Positions 35,750 to 45,049 of a stretch of DNA of 64,000 nucleotides are shown piece by piece (the first letter of the stretch is position 1; each line of letters starts with the position of its first letter). The notes below the pieces were generated by a model. It saw nothing but the letters and a program-made list of their open reading frames with translations. It was not told the origin of the DNA and made no database searches. Made by a program: the position numbers and the translations under genes. The stretch spans positions 1 to 64,000 of the forward strand of contig JAPPIK010000025.1 in the NCBI GenBank assembly GCA_028820655.1, given 5' to 3'. This DNA comes from Candidatus Poribacteria bacterium. Its GTDB lineage: Bacteria > Poribacteria > WGA-4E > JAJDTR01.

Positions 35750-38700
35750 ATGCGACTAGCCAATGTTGACTTTCCCGCCCGACTTTTAGACGCCTTGCGT
35801 GATAACAAGCTCGTAGTGTTTGCCGGTGCCGGAGTCTCAATGGGTGAACCTGCTAATTTACCAGATTTTGAGACTTTAACCCAAAAGATTGCGAGTGGCA
35901 CGGGCAAAACCCGAGGCAAAGATGAAAGTCCTGATGAGTTTCTCGGACGTCTGGTCAAATGTGGAGTCGACGTGTACCAACTCGCAAAAAACGAGCTTTC
36001 TCGCGAAGGCTTAAAATTCACCCCACTTCATCGGGATCTTCTGAGACTATTTCGCGAAGATCAGTCAATCCGTCTAGTTACCACCAATTTTGACCTTCTG
36101 TTTGAGCAGGCCGCAAAGGAATTGTTCGGCAATACCCCAGAAGTATTTACCCCCCGTGCTTTGCCTTTCGGGGAGTCGTTAAACGGCATCGTTCATATTC
36201 ACGGCTCTATCTCTGACATCACCAACATGGTGTTGACGGACAGCGATTTTGGACGCGCATATCTATACGAGAGGGTAACAACCAATTTTCTGCTTGAGTT
36301 GTACGAAGAGTATATGGTTCTCTTTGTAGGCTACAGCCATAGTGATACAATTATGAACTATTTGATAAAATCTCTACCGCGAAACGCACAGTCATTGCAT
36401 TACGCGCTGATTGGAAACAAAAGAGACGCGGACAACCAACACGTGGTCAGCCTTGAAATTGAAATGATTCCGTATCCGCAACATGAAAGAGACCATAGCG
36501 AACTTGATAAAGCGATTAACGAACTTGCGGATCACGCGCGACGCAGAATGGCTGATTGGCACCGTGATATTTCTGCGATTGCCGAAAAACGCACTTGTGA
36601 ACTAAATGAAAAAGAAGAAGGACTTATAAATCTTGCGTTTGAAGATGATCTCGCGTTTGAAGATAAGGCTAGAACCACTTTTTTTACGAAAAAAGCGTTA
36701 CATCCCGAATGGATTGAGTGGCTTGACGCACGTGGTCACTTGTGCCGGTTGTTTGAGAGCGGAGAGTTGAGAGAAAGCGATAAGATTCTATCGCAGTGGT
36801 TGACAACTTTCGTATTCGCACACGCTTCCTCGCTTTTTCTTCTCGTCGCCAAACACCACACGCGCATTCATCAGACCTTATGGGAGAATATTGCATGGAA
36901 GATTGGACATCACAGTGAATTACCTTCAGATAAAACAATACTATCTCGCTGGGTTTCATTGTTGCTATCGACGGCTCCAGATGAGGATAACGTAATGGCA
37001 GGTAGTCGCCTAGCTTTAATCGCACAGCGCTGCATAGCACAGCAGATGACAAAAGAGTTGGTGTTGATATTCGACGCGATGATGCAGGATCGTATGCTAG
37101 TTCGAATGAATCAGTATCGCCCTCCGGGTGGAACTGAAGTAGAACTTTACACTCGCTTAGATCTATCGCTGGTTGGAGATGAGGACCTAAAAGAGTTGTG
37201 GGAGAAAGGGCTAGAGCCACATATATCTGAGGTCGCAGTGCGCTTATTAGAGCGAGTAACCTGGTGTCTAGAGAGTCGGTATTTCCTTCGACACACGTGG
37301 GAGGGTGCTACTCGCTTGTTGGAACATGACAGTGAAATGCGCTCTGCTATTGAACCCCACGAACAAAATGTAGGCGATTTTGGTATCAATGTCGTGATTG
37401 ATGTCGCACGTGATTGCTTGGAGCATCTTGTGGTACATGAACCGGAAGTTGCCGCACAATGGTGCAATCGTCATACGAATGCCGATGCGCCATTGTTGCG
37501 CCGGTTAACAGTACATAGTATGTCTAAACGCGGAGACCTAACGCCAGACGAAAAGATCCATTGGCTGCTAGAGCATATTGATTTGCACGAATATTCAATT
37601 CACCACGAAATACATCAGGCAATGCGAGACTCGTATCCCGGAGCTAGTTCGGATTGCCGAGGTACTGTCATTGAAGCTGTGAGGTCTTACCGTTTTCCAC
37701 ACGAAGAACATGCAGACAAAGAGATCATTACCGCGAGAGAACATTTTGACTGGTTTGAGTGGCTACACAGAGCAAAGACCGATTGTCCGCTTACTCGAAA
37801 GGCTATGGATGAAGTTTTGGCGAAGTATCCGCACTTCGCGGCTAAAGATCATCCGGATTTTACGTCCTATATTCAATCAGGCGGTATAGACGTACCGACT
37901 CCCTTGACATTTGAAGACGTTCTGGAAAACCCAACTCATGATAGGATAATCCAGTTTTCCTCAATGGAAGCACCGGTTATCAGGGAAGAAATTGAACGCA
38001 TCAAGAAAGCCATAAGAGACGATTTTGGTAAGGGTATAAACTTAGCGTACACGTTAGCTCAAACCCGCAGGTGGGATAACAATCTCTGGCGAGTTTTATT
38101 TGACTCGTGGTCAAAGATGGAATTGGACATAAATAAGCACACGCAGGTGCTGGAGTATTTTGCAAAGGCTGAGTTGTATAAAAAATATCGTTACGAAATT
38201 TCCGACGGACTTTACGCGCTAGTGAAGAATGGAGGACCTTCCTATGCCATTGAATTACTCCCAGAAGCCTTACGAATCGCTGCGGGATTATGGAAAAGCC
38301 TTGACCGAGACATCTCTGTAGACTTGAAGCACGGTTGGTTTAATCAAAGTGCTAGTTATCCGGTATGGGGGCTTGCCAACTTCTGGCTCTCGGCAGCTTC
38401 GCTATGGCGGAAACAGCAGGATCCACCGCCGGCAATCCTTAGTGAGGATTATCGTCGCCCCTTGATGGAAATCATTAAAGATTCGTCACAGATCGGTGGC
38501 TTAGGAAAGTCTATCCTAACGAGTCAATTAACTTTTCTGTTGGCAGTCGACGAAGAATTTACGCGAGAATACCTCCTCCCGCTTTTTAAGCCAGACAACG
38601 TGGACTTTCAGACAGCGTGGGATGGCTTTGTAGCAACGGGACGCCTTTCACCCCCGGTCGGTGAGGCACTGAAAAGCTCGTTTCTCAAAGCGGTTACTCG

Positions 38701-39325
38701 TGTTAGCACCGACCTACGCCCTCAGCGTCATGGATTTGTTGAATGCTACACAGTCATGCTCATCTATGTCGTGGATGACGTTCTCGACACTTGGATTCCC
38801 AAACTGTTCGAGCACGGACATCAACAAAGCGAACCTGAAAATCGTGAACCTACGTTATTGCGCGACGACAATAGAACGATTCCGGAGATTTTTACTCTGA
38901 AGGTCGGGAGATGTCTAGAACACATGAATGACACCGATAAGCGAGAATTGTGGCAAGATTGGCTAAAGGATTATTGGCAAAATCGATTATATGGCAAACC
39001 TGCTCCCCTCACGTCTAACGAAGCTGGATTCATGCTTGACTGGTTGCCGGAGTTGGATACCGCGTTTCCTGAAGCCGTAACTCTTGCTGTCCAAATGCCA
39101 ATACCTTCGTTGGAACGTACGAGGATTCTGGCTTGTCTTTTCACATATAAAACATGGGAGAATTACCCCGAAGCCGTGGCGAAGCTATTGATTTATCTGT
39201 GGCAATGTGATATGCAGTATTATGACCGTGATACCATGTCAAAGATTATTGAGCCGCTTTTAGAATCGGACATTTCATCAGAACTTAAACAACAATTGGA
39301 GGAGATACGCATTCTCTTTCAATAA
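35750..39325 (+). CDS. SIR2-DUF4020 defence protein (DSR1-like)
   Basis: 1191 residues. The N-terminal SIR2 domain (about 10-260) has 'VVFAGAGVSMGEPANLPDF' for NAD+, Asn113 in 'VTTNFDLLFEQA', the 'HIHGS' histidines at 149/151, and 'LFVGYSHSDTIMNYL'. A long helical middle (about 280-1030) without motifs probably senses the invader. The C-terminus (about 1040-1190) resembles DUF4020: 'WLKDYWQNRLYGKPAPL', 'FMLDWLPELDTAFPEAV'. Defence-associated sirtuins of this kind degrade NAD+ when a phage protein is bound and abort infection. The ATG at 35750 follows GGAGG. A small gene lies 16 bases downstream. The function is inferred from domain order and the defence-island setting. Confidence 0.82.
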   Translation: MRLANVDFPARLLDALRDNKLVVFAGAGVSMGEPANLPDFETLTQKIASGTGKTRGKDESPDEFLGRLVKCGVDVYQLAKNELSREGLKFTPLHRDLLRLFREDQSIRLVTTNFDLLFEQAAKELFGNTPEVFTPRALPFGESLNGIVHIHGSISDITNMVLTDSDFGRAYLYERVTTNFLLELYEEYMVLFVGYSHSDTIMNYLIKSLPRNAQSLHYALIGNKRDADNQHVVSLEIEMIPYPQHERDHSELDKAINELADHARRRMADWHRDISAIAEKRTCELNEKEEGLINLAFEDDLAFEDKARTTFFTKKALHPEWIEWLDARGHLCRLFESGELRESDKILSQWLTTFVFAHASSLFLLVAKHHTRIHQTLWENIAWKIGHHSELPSDKTILSRWVSLLLSTAPDEDNVMAGSRLALIAQRCIAQQMTKELVLIFDAMMQDRMLVRMNQYRPPGGTEVELYTRLDLSLVGDEDLKELWEKGLEPHISEVAVRLLERVTWCLESRYFLRHTWEGATRLLEHDSEMRSAIEPHEQNVGDFGINVVIDVARDCLEHLVVHEPEVAAQWCNRHTNADAPLLRRLTVHSMSKRGDLTPDEKIHWLLEHIDLHEYSIHHEIHQAMRDSYPGASSDCRGTVIEAVRSYRFPHEEHADKEIITAREHFDWFEWLHRAKTDCPLTRKAMDEVLAKYPHFAAKDHPDFTSYIQSGGIDVPTPLTFEDVLENPTHDRIIQFSSMEAPVIREEIERIKKAIRDDFGKGINLAYTLAQTRRWDNNLWRVLFDSWSKMELDINKHTQVLEYFAKAELYKKYRYEISDGLYALVKNGGPSYAIELLPEALRIAAGLWKSLDRDISVDLKHGWFNQSASYPVWGLANFWLSAASLWRKQQDPPPAILSEDYRRPLMEIIKDSSQIGGLGKSILTSQLTFLLAVDEEFTREYLLPLFKPDNVDFQTAWDGFVATGRLSPPVGEALKSSFLKAVTRVSTDLRPQRHGFVECYTVMLIYVVDDVLDTWIPKLFEHGHQQSEPENREPTLLRDDNRTIPEIFTLKVGRCLEHMNDTDKRELWQDWLKDYWQNRLYGKPAPLTSNEAGFMLDWLPELDTAFPEAVTLAVQMPIPSLERTRILACLFTYKTWENYPEAVAKLLIYLWQCDMQYYDRDTMSKIIEPLLESDISSELKQQLEEIRILFQ

Positions 39326-39341
39326 ACAAGGGAGAGTTATT

Positions 39342-39635
39342 GTGCAACAAAAAGGGATTTTAGATAGAAATGAACTTAGAAACGCTGATTTGGACGATCC
39401 GCTGTTTATAGACGAAAAAATTGTGTTCCCAAATGACATCGGGACTATTGGAATACGCGAGCGCGAGTGGGACTGGTGGGAAGTGATTGTTTTTCTTAAA
39501 GATAATCCGGAACGTGCCGTCGCGATTGAAAGTGGAACAAGGCAAGACTGTGTAAAATACTTTCACGACCTTAAATGTAATATGGAGCGCATTGGTGTGA
39601 AAGTTAAGTATACTTCCTGGAATCTAGGGATTTAA
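39342..39635 (+). CDS. Small protein of unknown function downstream of the SIR2-DUF4020 gene
   Basis: 97 residues, start GTG at 39342 with GGGAG upstream, 16 bases after the sirtuin stop, so probably co-transcribed. It is soluble with no signal or membrane segment, acidic in the first half and basic near the end. The middle reads 'EREWDWWEVIVFLKDNP', and it ends 'VKVKYTSWNLGI'. I recognise no family. Its close linkage suggests an accessory, regulator or antitoxin-like partner of the SIR2-DUF4020 protein, but nothing in the sequence proves that. Confidence 0.6.
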   Translation: MQQKGILDRNELRNADLDDPLFIDEKIVFPNDIGTIGIREREWDWWEVIVFLKDNPERAVAIESGTRQDCVKYFHDLKCNMERIGVKVKYTSWNLGI

Positions 39636-39761
39636 CAAACGCCTGCGGGCAATTCCAACGTCTTCATTTGCGTTGTTTTCTGAGTTCGTTTCGTATTTTC
39701 CGGACATAACCCACTTCTGACTCCGACTTTAGCCGTAATATTGTGGATATACTGCCAATAA

Positions 39762-40001
39762 TGGCTCTACGACCACCCTTACCACGCCGCGCTCGAGACC
39801 GAAGGATTTCTTCGGCAGGAACTCGATGCACTTTCCGTGTTGACTCCCAACCGTGTGTAATCTACGCTACAAGCATCGACTTACCCTGAAAGAAATTGCC
39901 ACCGACTCGAACGATCCGTCGGCATGGTCAAAGCTCATCTCTTTCATGCCCATCACAAGTTACGCCACGAACTCCTTCCCTATTTCGAGTGCACGCTCTG
40001 A
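39762..40001 (+). pseudogene. Decayed C-terminus of an RNA polymerase sigma factor (sigma-70 region 4)
   Basis: Two frames together read like ECF sigma region 4. Frame A (39762-39854) gives 'FLRQELDALSVLTPNR'. Frame B (about 39853-39903) gives 'VCNLRYKHRLTLKEIAT', the helix-turn-helix entry. Frame A again (about 39904-40001) gives 'RLERSVGMVKAHLFHAHHK' and ends after 'LLPYFECTL' at TGA 39999. Two compensating single-base indels near 39855 and 39904 explain this. Region 2 is missing upstream. It is a remnant, not a gene. Confidence 0.6.
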
Positions 40002-40020
40002 ATCTTCAAGTACGACACGC

Positions 40021-40053
40021 AAAAAAGCCCGCAAGCCGTTAAGACTTGCGGGC
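40021..40053 (-). terminator. Rho-independent terminator after the STAS gene
   Basis: On the minus strand the stem GCCCGCAAG (40053-40045) pairs with CTTGCGGGC (40035-40027), with a 9-base loop. It is followed by six T (40026-40021). It lies 39 bases beyond the stop of the minus-strand STAS gene. Confidence 0.85.
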
Positions 40054-40091
40054 GTAAAATATAGGGTACATCGCTCAATCGATGAGACCTT

Positions 40092-40445
40092 TCACGTTCC
40101 CTGGGCAGTCAACCCCGTAACCGCCTGATGTTCACCATTGAAATGTTCAAACGTACCAATTAACTTACTCCTGACAATAAGGCTTTTGATATTCGAGCCA
40201 ACATGACACACGCCGACTCGCCCTCCTCTTTTCAGCATATCCACGTGAACACCCATCAGCATCCCAAGCCCGGAACTATCCATCAGTGAAACATTGTCAA
40301 AATCAATCAACAGCTTTGGATTATCACCGCTCTTGGGCAATTCTCCATAAATGGTTTGACTCAGTTCATTAACGGCGTTTCCAATCAGTTTGCCGTTAGG
40401 TTTCAAAATGACCACGCCGTTTCTTTTTGCGATACGAGTTGACAT
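40092..40445 (-). CDS. STAS-domain protein (anti-sigma factor antagonist type)
   Basis: 117 residues from the ATG at 40445, which follows a strong AGGAGGTGT ribosome-binding site; the longer frame to 40538 is not needed. The STAS fold shows 'VVILKPNGKLIGNAVNEL' and 'LLIDFDNVSLMDSSGLGML', whose central serine is the phosphorylation site in SpoIIAA/RsbV-type antagonists. It ends with 'KSLIVRSKLIGTFEHF'. Such proteins release sigma factors from a partner kinase or act in other partner-switching pathways. No kinase or phosphatase gene is next to it, so the partner is unknown. Confidence 0.85.
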   Translation of the reverse strand: MSTRIAKRNGVVILKPNGKLIGNAVNELSQTIYGELPKSGDNPKLLIDFDNVSLMDSSGLGMLMGVHVDMLKRGGRVGVCHVGSNIKSLIVRSKLIGTFEHFNGEHQAVTGLTAQGT

Positions 40446-41203
40446 TTCTACACCTCCTGAATTTGGTATGTCCCATAATCCTGAAGCAAGATAAAACGTC
40501 AACATATCACGCTGCAATGCCGGCGTTCTATCACTCATGAACTAGTGGGGCAATTAACACCGAAGTGACAGCATTGTCCCCGCCCGACGGTGAATTGCTT
40601 CCTACCATGTTGAAGCGGGTACGACTGGTAGAGCAATTATAATGCCAAGACCGGCTAGGCTTTCCAGTATTGCTCATTGCAAGTTTGCCAGCTCTTGGTA
40701 CAACAACGGAGCAGTTGGCATTCACGAGCGGAAGTGGTGGATAAAGTCAACAGACATGTGGCGAAAAGGTTACGATACATCTTACAACCGGAACGGCTTC
40801 AATCCGGCACTGCAAAGATGTCGACCTTCGTGATAACGCCTAGTGCATTGGTCTTGGGAATCACCCGCACCGAGTCTCAGGTTGCTGTTACCTTGACACG
40901 AGTTGCGCCCTCAATGTACCTATCAAATAACACTTGACACTGCATAGGATTTACGATCGCGCTCCTTATTCAGTCGCTTGATCTATTCGCTCAGTTGATC
41001 CTATTCGGTTACTAGAACCTTATTCTGCCATTTGATTACTCCTTCAGTATTATTATTGAAACTTATTTCAAATTAAAGACGCTAATTTCCAACGTCAAAA
41101 TACATGAAAATATGAACGAAGACGACTGTAGATTTTGCATTTAACGAGTAGTCGTAGAACTCGAAAGAGGATTGTGGTATTGCTCGGACTTGCATAGCGT
41201 CTA
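40446..41203. repeat. Intergenic region with repeat traces and a broken reading frame
   Basis: Positions about 40755-40785 resemble the internal part of the MITE-like elements ('ACATGTGGCGAAAAGGT'). On the minus strand, about 40830-40940, a protein-like stretch 'RYIEGATRVKVTAT', stop, then 'DSVRVIPKTNALGVITKVD' can be read; it is interrupted by one stop codon and has no start. A 'TTTACGATCGCGCTCC...TTGATC' repeat lies at about 40950-41010. I see nothing else. Confidence 0.4.
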
Positions 41204-41788
41204 TCACAGAAACGACCGGGCTGCGATCAGGAGGAGGACGCATGCAATCGCGGTAAGGGTTCGCTTCTCACTCTTCAGGGCACGTCGGAGCAAAAAATCG
41301 TGATCGGAAGGTTCTGCATACGGGCGAGGATGCGGTAAGAAGCGAGGTACAGCCGCGCAATAGGCGCGGTAGCGGCCGCCGCACATCTCCAGCAGGTAGG
41401 TTTCTTCGGAACGGATAATCGGTGTGTATTGGATGAGGAAACCGATGACGAGAACGGCAATCATCCAGTACACGTTGGCTAAAACGCAGACACCGAGGCT
41501 AAGGACAAGATTACCGAGGTACAGCGGGTTGCGGACATGTGCGTAAGGACCTGTCGTGACGAGATCTCGCGCGGCGCCCAATGTCCGAGTCCTGGTTGAA
41601 CCGCCAGCATAACCCACCGCCCAGATGCGAAGCCATTCGCCAAGCACAATCAACAGGCCTCCGAGGACAATCGAAAATGGGTTAGGTTTTGAAAAGAGTA
41701 TCAGAAGGAGGATAAGGGGGATGGGAGTCAGGCTACGCAGCCGAAAGAAGAGCTGTCCAATTCCCGAGGCGTGAGTGCGGTGTGTCAT
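41204..41788 (-). CDS. Isoprenylcysteine carboxyl methyltransferase-like integral membrane protein
   Basis: 194 residues with about five hydrophobic segments. It has the signature of the ICMT/phospholipid methyltransferase superfamily: 'LVTTGPYAHVRNPLYLGN' (SAM binding, about residues 76-93) and, near 130-155, 'RSEETYLLEMCGGRYRAY' followed by 'VPRFLP'. Bacterial members methylate lipids or other small molecules at the membrane; the substrate is unknown. It lies downstream of lptF-lptG on the same strand but is separated from them by an MITE-like element of 167 bases. Confidence 0.82.
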   Translation of the reverse strand: MTHRTHASGIGQLFFRLRSLTPIPLILLLILFSKPNPFSIVLGGLLIVLGEWLRIWAVGYAGGSTRTRTLGAARDLVTTGPYAHVRNPLYLGNLVLSLGVCVLANVYWMIAVLVIGFLIQYTPIIRSEETYLLEMCGGRYRAYCAAVPRFLPHPRPYAEPSDHDFLLRRALKSEKRTLTAIACVLLLIAARSFL

Positions 41789-41850
41789 TAACCATATACT
41801 GCGAAACGAGAAAATTCTGAAAGCCGCTTATCGCTGTGAAAGCAGTTTTC

Positions 41851-42017
41851 GTAACTGTTTGGCCCACCGGTCTGGATTTGCCAATCCAGACCGAGCGGGA
41901 GGCAGGGAACTCGCCGAGTAGGGAAGCACCATAATAAACCCGACTAATCGGGGCCTCACATGCCCAGGCCGGACGGAATCGTAATACTACGCACCAAACG
42001 ATGCATCTAACAGTTAC
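41851..42017. mobile_element. MITE-like element, copy 2
   Basis: It starts GTAACTGTTTGG (41851) and ends '(T)AACAGTTAC' (42017). The internal hairpin GGTCTGGATT/AATCCAGACC is at 41869-41892, followed by 'CGAGCGGGAGGCAGGGAAC' and 'CGCCGAGTAG'. With copy 1 it shares 'GTAATACTACG' before the right end. It fills the gap between lptG and the methyltransferase gene. Confidence 0.65.
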
Positions 42018-42025
42018 CACATTTC

Positions 42026-43087
42026 TTACTTCGGAGTTTTCCAGAGTAGTATTGTACCGACAATCGCATATAAGAAATTCGCGCCCCAGCATGCCACAAA
42101 GGGTGGGAGTTTTCCACTTTCGCTCAATCCTTCAAGGGTCGCAAATGATAGTCCCCAATACATAAAACTGAGAAAAAATGCAATAACCAGTCCGGCAAAG
42201 AAGCCCGCTTTGCCAAAACGGATAGCGATTGGCGCACCGATTAGAACAACCACAAACGCAGCATAAGGATACGCCATCTTGTGGTGCATACGCACCTGCT
42301 CGAGCCGAGTTGTTTGTCCTACCATCTCTTTGTACGCAATTTGGTTTCGTAAATCTTTTATCGTCATTGCGCGCGGATCTCTGTTGTTTTCCGCGAAGAG
42401 TTTGGGGTCTTCCAGCCGCGTAATCTGTTTTTGTACGAACGGTTCGAACTCGGTCTCTCCATCAGGATTAAATCGACGCACAAACCCTTTCACGAGATGC
42501 CATTCCTCCGGTTCCCAAGTGGCGGTTTCCGCGAAAGTAATCTTGGCAAGATTGTCCGAATCATCAAGCTGATAAATCGTCATTCGACTGATGCTCTCGC
42601 GCTCCAAATCCAGATTCTGAACATAAAACAACCGATTTTCCTGTCCCTTAAACAGCATGTTCCTGTTTCCACGGAATCGCGGCTTCTTCTTCAACTCATT
42701 TGCCCGGTGATAAGCCGGTGCCGCGACCCGGTCATAAAAAACAGAAAAAACACCACAAATAAGGAGCGTCGAAATCAAAATGGGGGCTACGATGCGGTAG
42801 ACGCTAATTCCCGCCGCTTTCATTGAGGAGAATTCGTTACTGCGCACCATTCTGCCCAAGACAAAGAAGGCGGCGATGAAACCGGCGAGCGGCACAATCT
42901 CCATAATTCGTCTAGGCGCTTGGTACAACACAATTTGCACTGCCGTGAGGTATGCAATATCGTCGTCAAACTTTTTTATGTCTTTGTCCAGCAGACGGAC
43001 AATTATCACCAGCGCGATGAAAAAAAACAGTCCGCTCAAAAACGCCTTTAAGTATTCCGCCAAGATGTAGCGGTCCAGAATTCTCAA
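42026..43087 (-). CDS. lptG: LPS export ABC transporter permease LptG
   Basis: 353 residues, YjgP/YjgQ family. Six membrane segments, three at each end, flank a periplasmic beta-jellyroll. It starts with the typical 'MRILDRYILAEYLKAFLSGL'. The cytoplasmic coupling region reads 'FVLGRMVRSNEFSSMKAAG', with the EFSSMKAAGIS motif that contacts LptB. LptB2FG extracts lipopolysaccharide from the inner membrane. It overlaps the lptF stop by 4 bases. Which permease is F and which is G is assigned by order and length. Confidence 0.92.
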   Translation of the reverse strand: MRILDRYILAEYLKAFLSGLFFFIALVIIVRLLDKDIKKFDDDIAYLTAVQIVLYQAPRRIMEIVPLAGFIAAFFVLGRMVRSNEFSSMKAAGISVYRIVAPILISTLLICGVFSVFYDRVAAPAYHRANELKKKPRFRGNRNMLFKGQENRLFYVQNLDLERESISRMTIYQLDDSDNLAKITFAETATWEPEEWHLVKGFVRRFNPDGETEFEPFVQKQITRLEDPKLFAENNRDPRAMTIKDLRNQIAYKEMVGQTTRLEQVRMHHKMAYPYAAFVVVLIGAPIAIRFGKAGFFAGLVIAFFLSFMYWGLSFATLEGLSESGKLPPFVACWGANFLYAIVGTILLWKTPK

Positions 43088-44310
43088 TTCGATTCTCCCA
43101 CTCTCTTACCGTCTGCACCGAGTTGCTCCGAAGTTACAGTCTCTTGGCGATAAAACTTCGCTCGCAGCCGTTCTTCCAGCATCGCGTGCAGACTGAATCC
43201 GACTCCCAGCGCTCCAATCACGATGTTGGGGATCCACATGGCGAGCGCCGGCGAGATGACGCTGTTTCGTTTCACCGAGCCTTGGCCAAACTGAAGCAAC
43301 AGATAATATACGAGAATCAGTCCCAATCCGATGCCAAAACCTACCATCTTGCCGCTGCGTTTGACTATCAAACCGAGTGGAACGCCAATTAGACCGAATG
43401 CCAAACATGCGAACGGAATAGAGAATCTCTTGTGGTACTCCGCCTGCGCGTCCCGCAACTGCTTGATCACGAAGGATTTCTCTCTTGCGTCGATTGCTTC
43501 GCTCCGTTTTTTCTCTATATAGCTTTTAAGCCCGGCGATTGACATTCCCTTCGGTCTTTGGGCTTTATATTCGTTGCGCTCCAATGCTTCGGTAAAATCC
43601 AATGCAACTCGCTGTCTATCGAACGCGGTGACGCGAAACTCCTGAAGATCATCGGAAGCCGTTTCATAGGTTGTGCCGTCAAAGAGCGCCAACCATGCCT
43701 GTCCATCCTCTTCAAACCCGATTGTAGCTTCCTTGGCATGGATGAATCGAGGTTTCCCGCCCCATATCGAATCCCAAACTCTGACATTCTGCAGTCGTTT
43801 GGTGACGGGATCCATTGATTCATACATCCAGAGTTTTTGTTCGCGTTCCAGCTCCCTCATGACGACACCCTCTTCAAGGACAAACGCCGGATTTCTCATA
43901 CTGATATCGCGCTTCCTGGCGGAGTACGCCGCATTGCCGCGCGGCAGGGAATAATCCATGAATACAAAATCGAAGATGCTGAGAAAGGCGGCGGTCAATA
44001 TCAGCGGATATAATATTTGATGAAACCCGATACCGTGCGCTTTCATGGCGGTGACTTCGTTATCGGTGGATAGCCGTCCAAGAGCAAGCAGGATACCTAC
44101 GAGCGTTGCCATGGGAATTGTCAAGACTACGACGACTGGCAGAAGATATATCAGGAGTTCAATGAGATAGTATGGACTAATGCCTTTCTTGACAAAGTGC
44201 TTGGTGAGGCGAAATACTTCGTCAAACAGGAGGATTGAAGTGAAACAGAGCAGCGCTAAGAGAAAGGGTGGGAAAAACTCTTTGAGCGTATATTTGGTTA
44301 AAATTTTCAA
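43084..44310 (-). CDS. lptF: LPS export ABC transporter permease LptF
   Basis: 408 residues from the TTG at 44310, which has GGAG at a good distance; another TTG three codons earlier is possible. It has the same architecture as LptG: membrane segments near both ends and a periplasmic jellyroll. The coupling region reads 'LGRLSTDNEVTAMKAHGIG' and the C-terminal segment starts 'SIPFACLAFGLIGVPLGL'. With LptG it forms the transmembrane channel for lipopolysaccharide, which shows that the organism is diderm. lptB, lptC and lptA are not in the window. Confidence 0.92.
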   Translation of the reverse strand: MKILTKYTLKEFFPPFLLALLCFTSILLFDEVFRLTKHFVKKGISPYYLIELLIYLLPVVVVLTIPMATLVGILLALGRLSTDNEVTAMKAHGIGFHQILYPLILTAAFLSIFDFVFMDYSLPRGNAAYSARKRDISMRNPAFVLEEGVVMRELEREQKLWMYESMDPVTKRLQNVRVWDSIWGGKPRFIHAKEATIGFEEDGQAWLALFDGTTYETASDDLQEFRVTAFDRQRVALDFTEALERNEYKAQRPKGMSIAGLKSYIEKKRSEAIDAREKSFVIKQLRDAQAEYHKRFSIPFACLAFGLIGVPLGLIVKRSGKMVGFGIGLGLILVYYLLLQFGQGSVKRNSVISPALAMWIPNIVIGALGVGFSLHAMLEERLRAKFYRQETVTSEQLGADGKRVGESN

Positions 44311-45049
44311 ACCGGGCAAAACTCCAACTGCCTACAATTACGGGTATGATTTTGGATATATTTTACCTCATACGGTTACCCGTTAGCAATATCGTTTCGT
44401 TACGGTCTGGCTAGTGAATCTTCAGTTTCTGTGTGCACACTTGGCGCGCAATTCGCCGAGGCAAAGACGGAGTTGATCCACACATCGAGGGGCGTCGAAA
44501 ATATGTTATATGATATCAAAATCTAAACGTAACAATCGTTCCGAGACGCGCAATGAAGGGATCTCTATGGGAGCTCTATGGGATTTCTATCGCACTCACT
44601 ATTCGTTCGCTTGATCCTTCCTTGTCCAGTCAGTTGATCCCTCACTATCCGCTCGGTTGATTGCTACTACGAACCCCCGGATTTTGTAACTTACGGATTA
44701 CGAATTGGTATTAGGTGTAACTCTGAGGGACACAGCCTCCCATGTCCGGGCTTGCCGAATCCGATGAACTTGACGTCGGCAACGCGAGAATAATCCGGTT
44801 GAAAAAATCCGCTAAATCACTCCGTCCGCTAGGAAAACCCTCGTTTTTCTGCTTAATAATTAGGCACATCTTGACTCCCCCATGCACGTTTCGTAGGGTT
44901 ACTGTTATGTAGAAGCCTTATGAACCCTAAGGAAATAAGGAATTCATACTTTTGGCAAGTTTTTTGCTAATCCCCAATGTGTTATGCAGGTTAATATGCC
45001 TCGTTAATCTAGCATTTTTGCGCGGAATTAACTTGGGAAAGGGCAAAGG
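44311..45049. repeat. Intergenic region between lptF and the ANTAR regulator
   Basis: About 740 bases with divergent genes at its ends. A 'GGGATCTCTATGGGAGCTC...CAGTCAGTTGATCC' cluster of the dispersed repeat lies at about 44560-44665. No gene or clear promoter consensus is recognised upstream of 45050; the last 150 bases are A/T-rich and may hold the regulator's promoter. Confidence 0.45.

Noticed and set aside
39853-40128. Open frame that could be taken as a small gene
   Set aside because: Only its first 17 or so codons look like sigma region 4; the match continues in another frame, so it is part of a frameshifted remnant.
40830-40940. CBS-domain-like C-terminus on the minus strand
   Set aside because: The stretch is short, contains a stop codon and lacks enough conserved positions to assign to CBS or any other domain.
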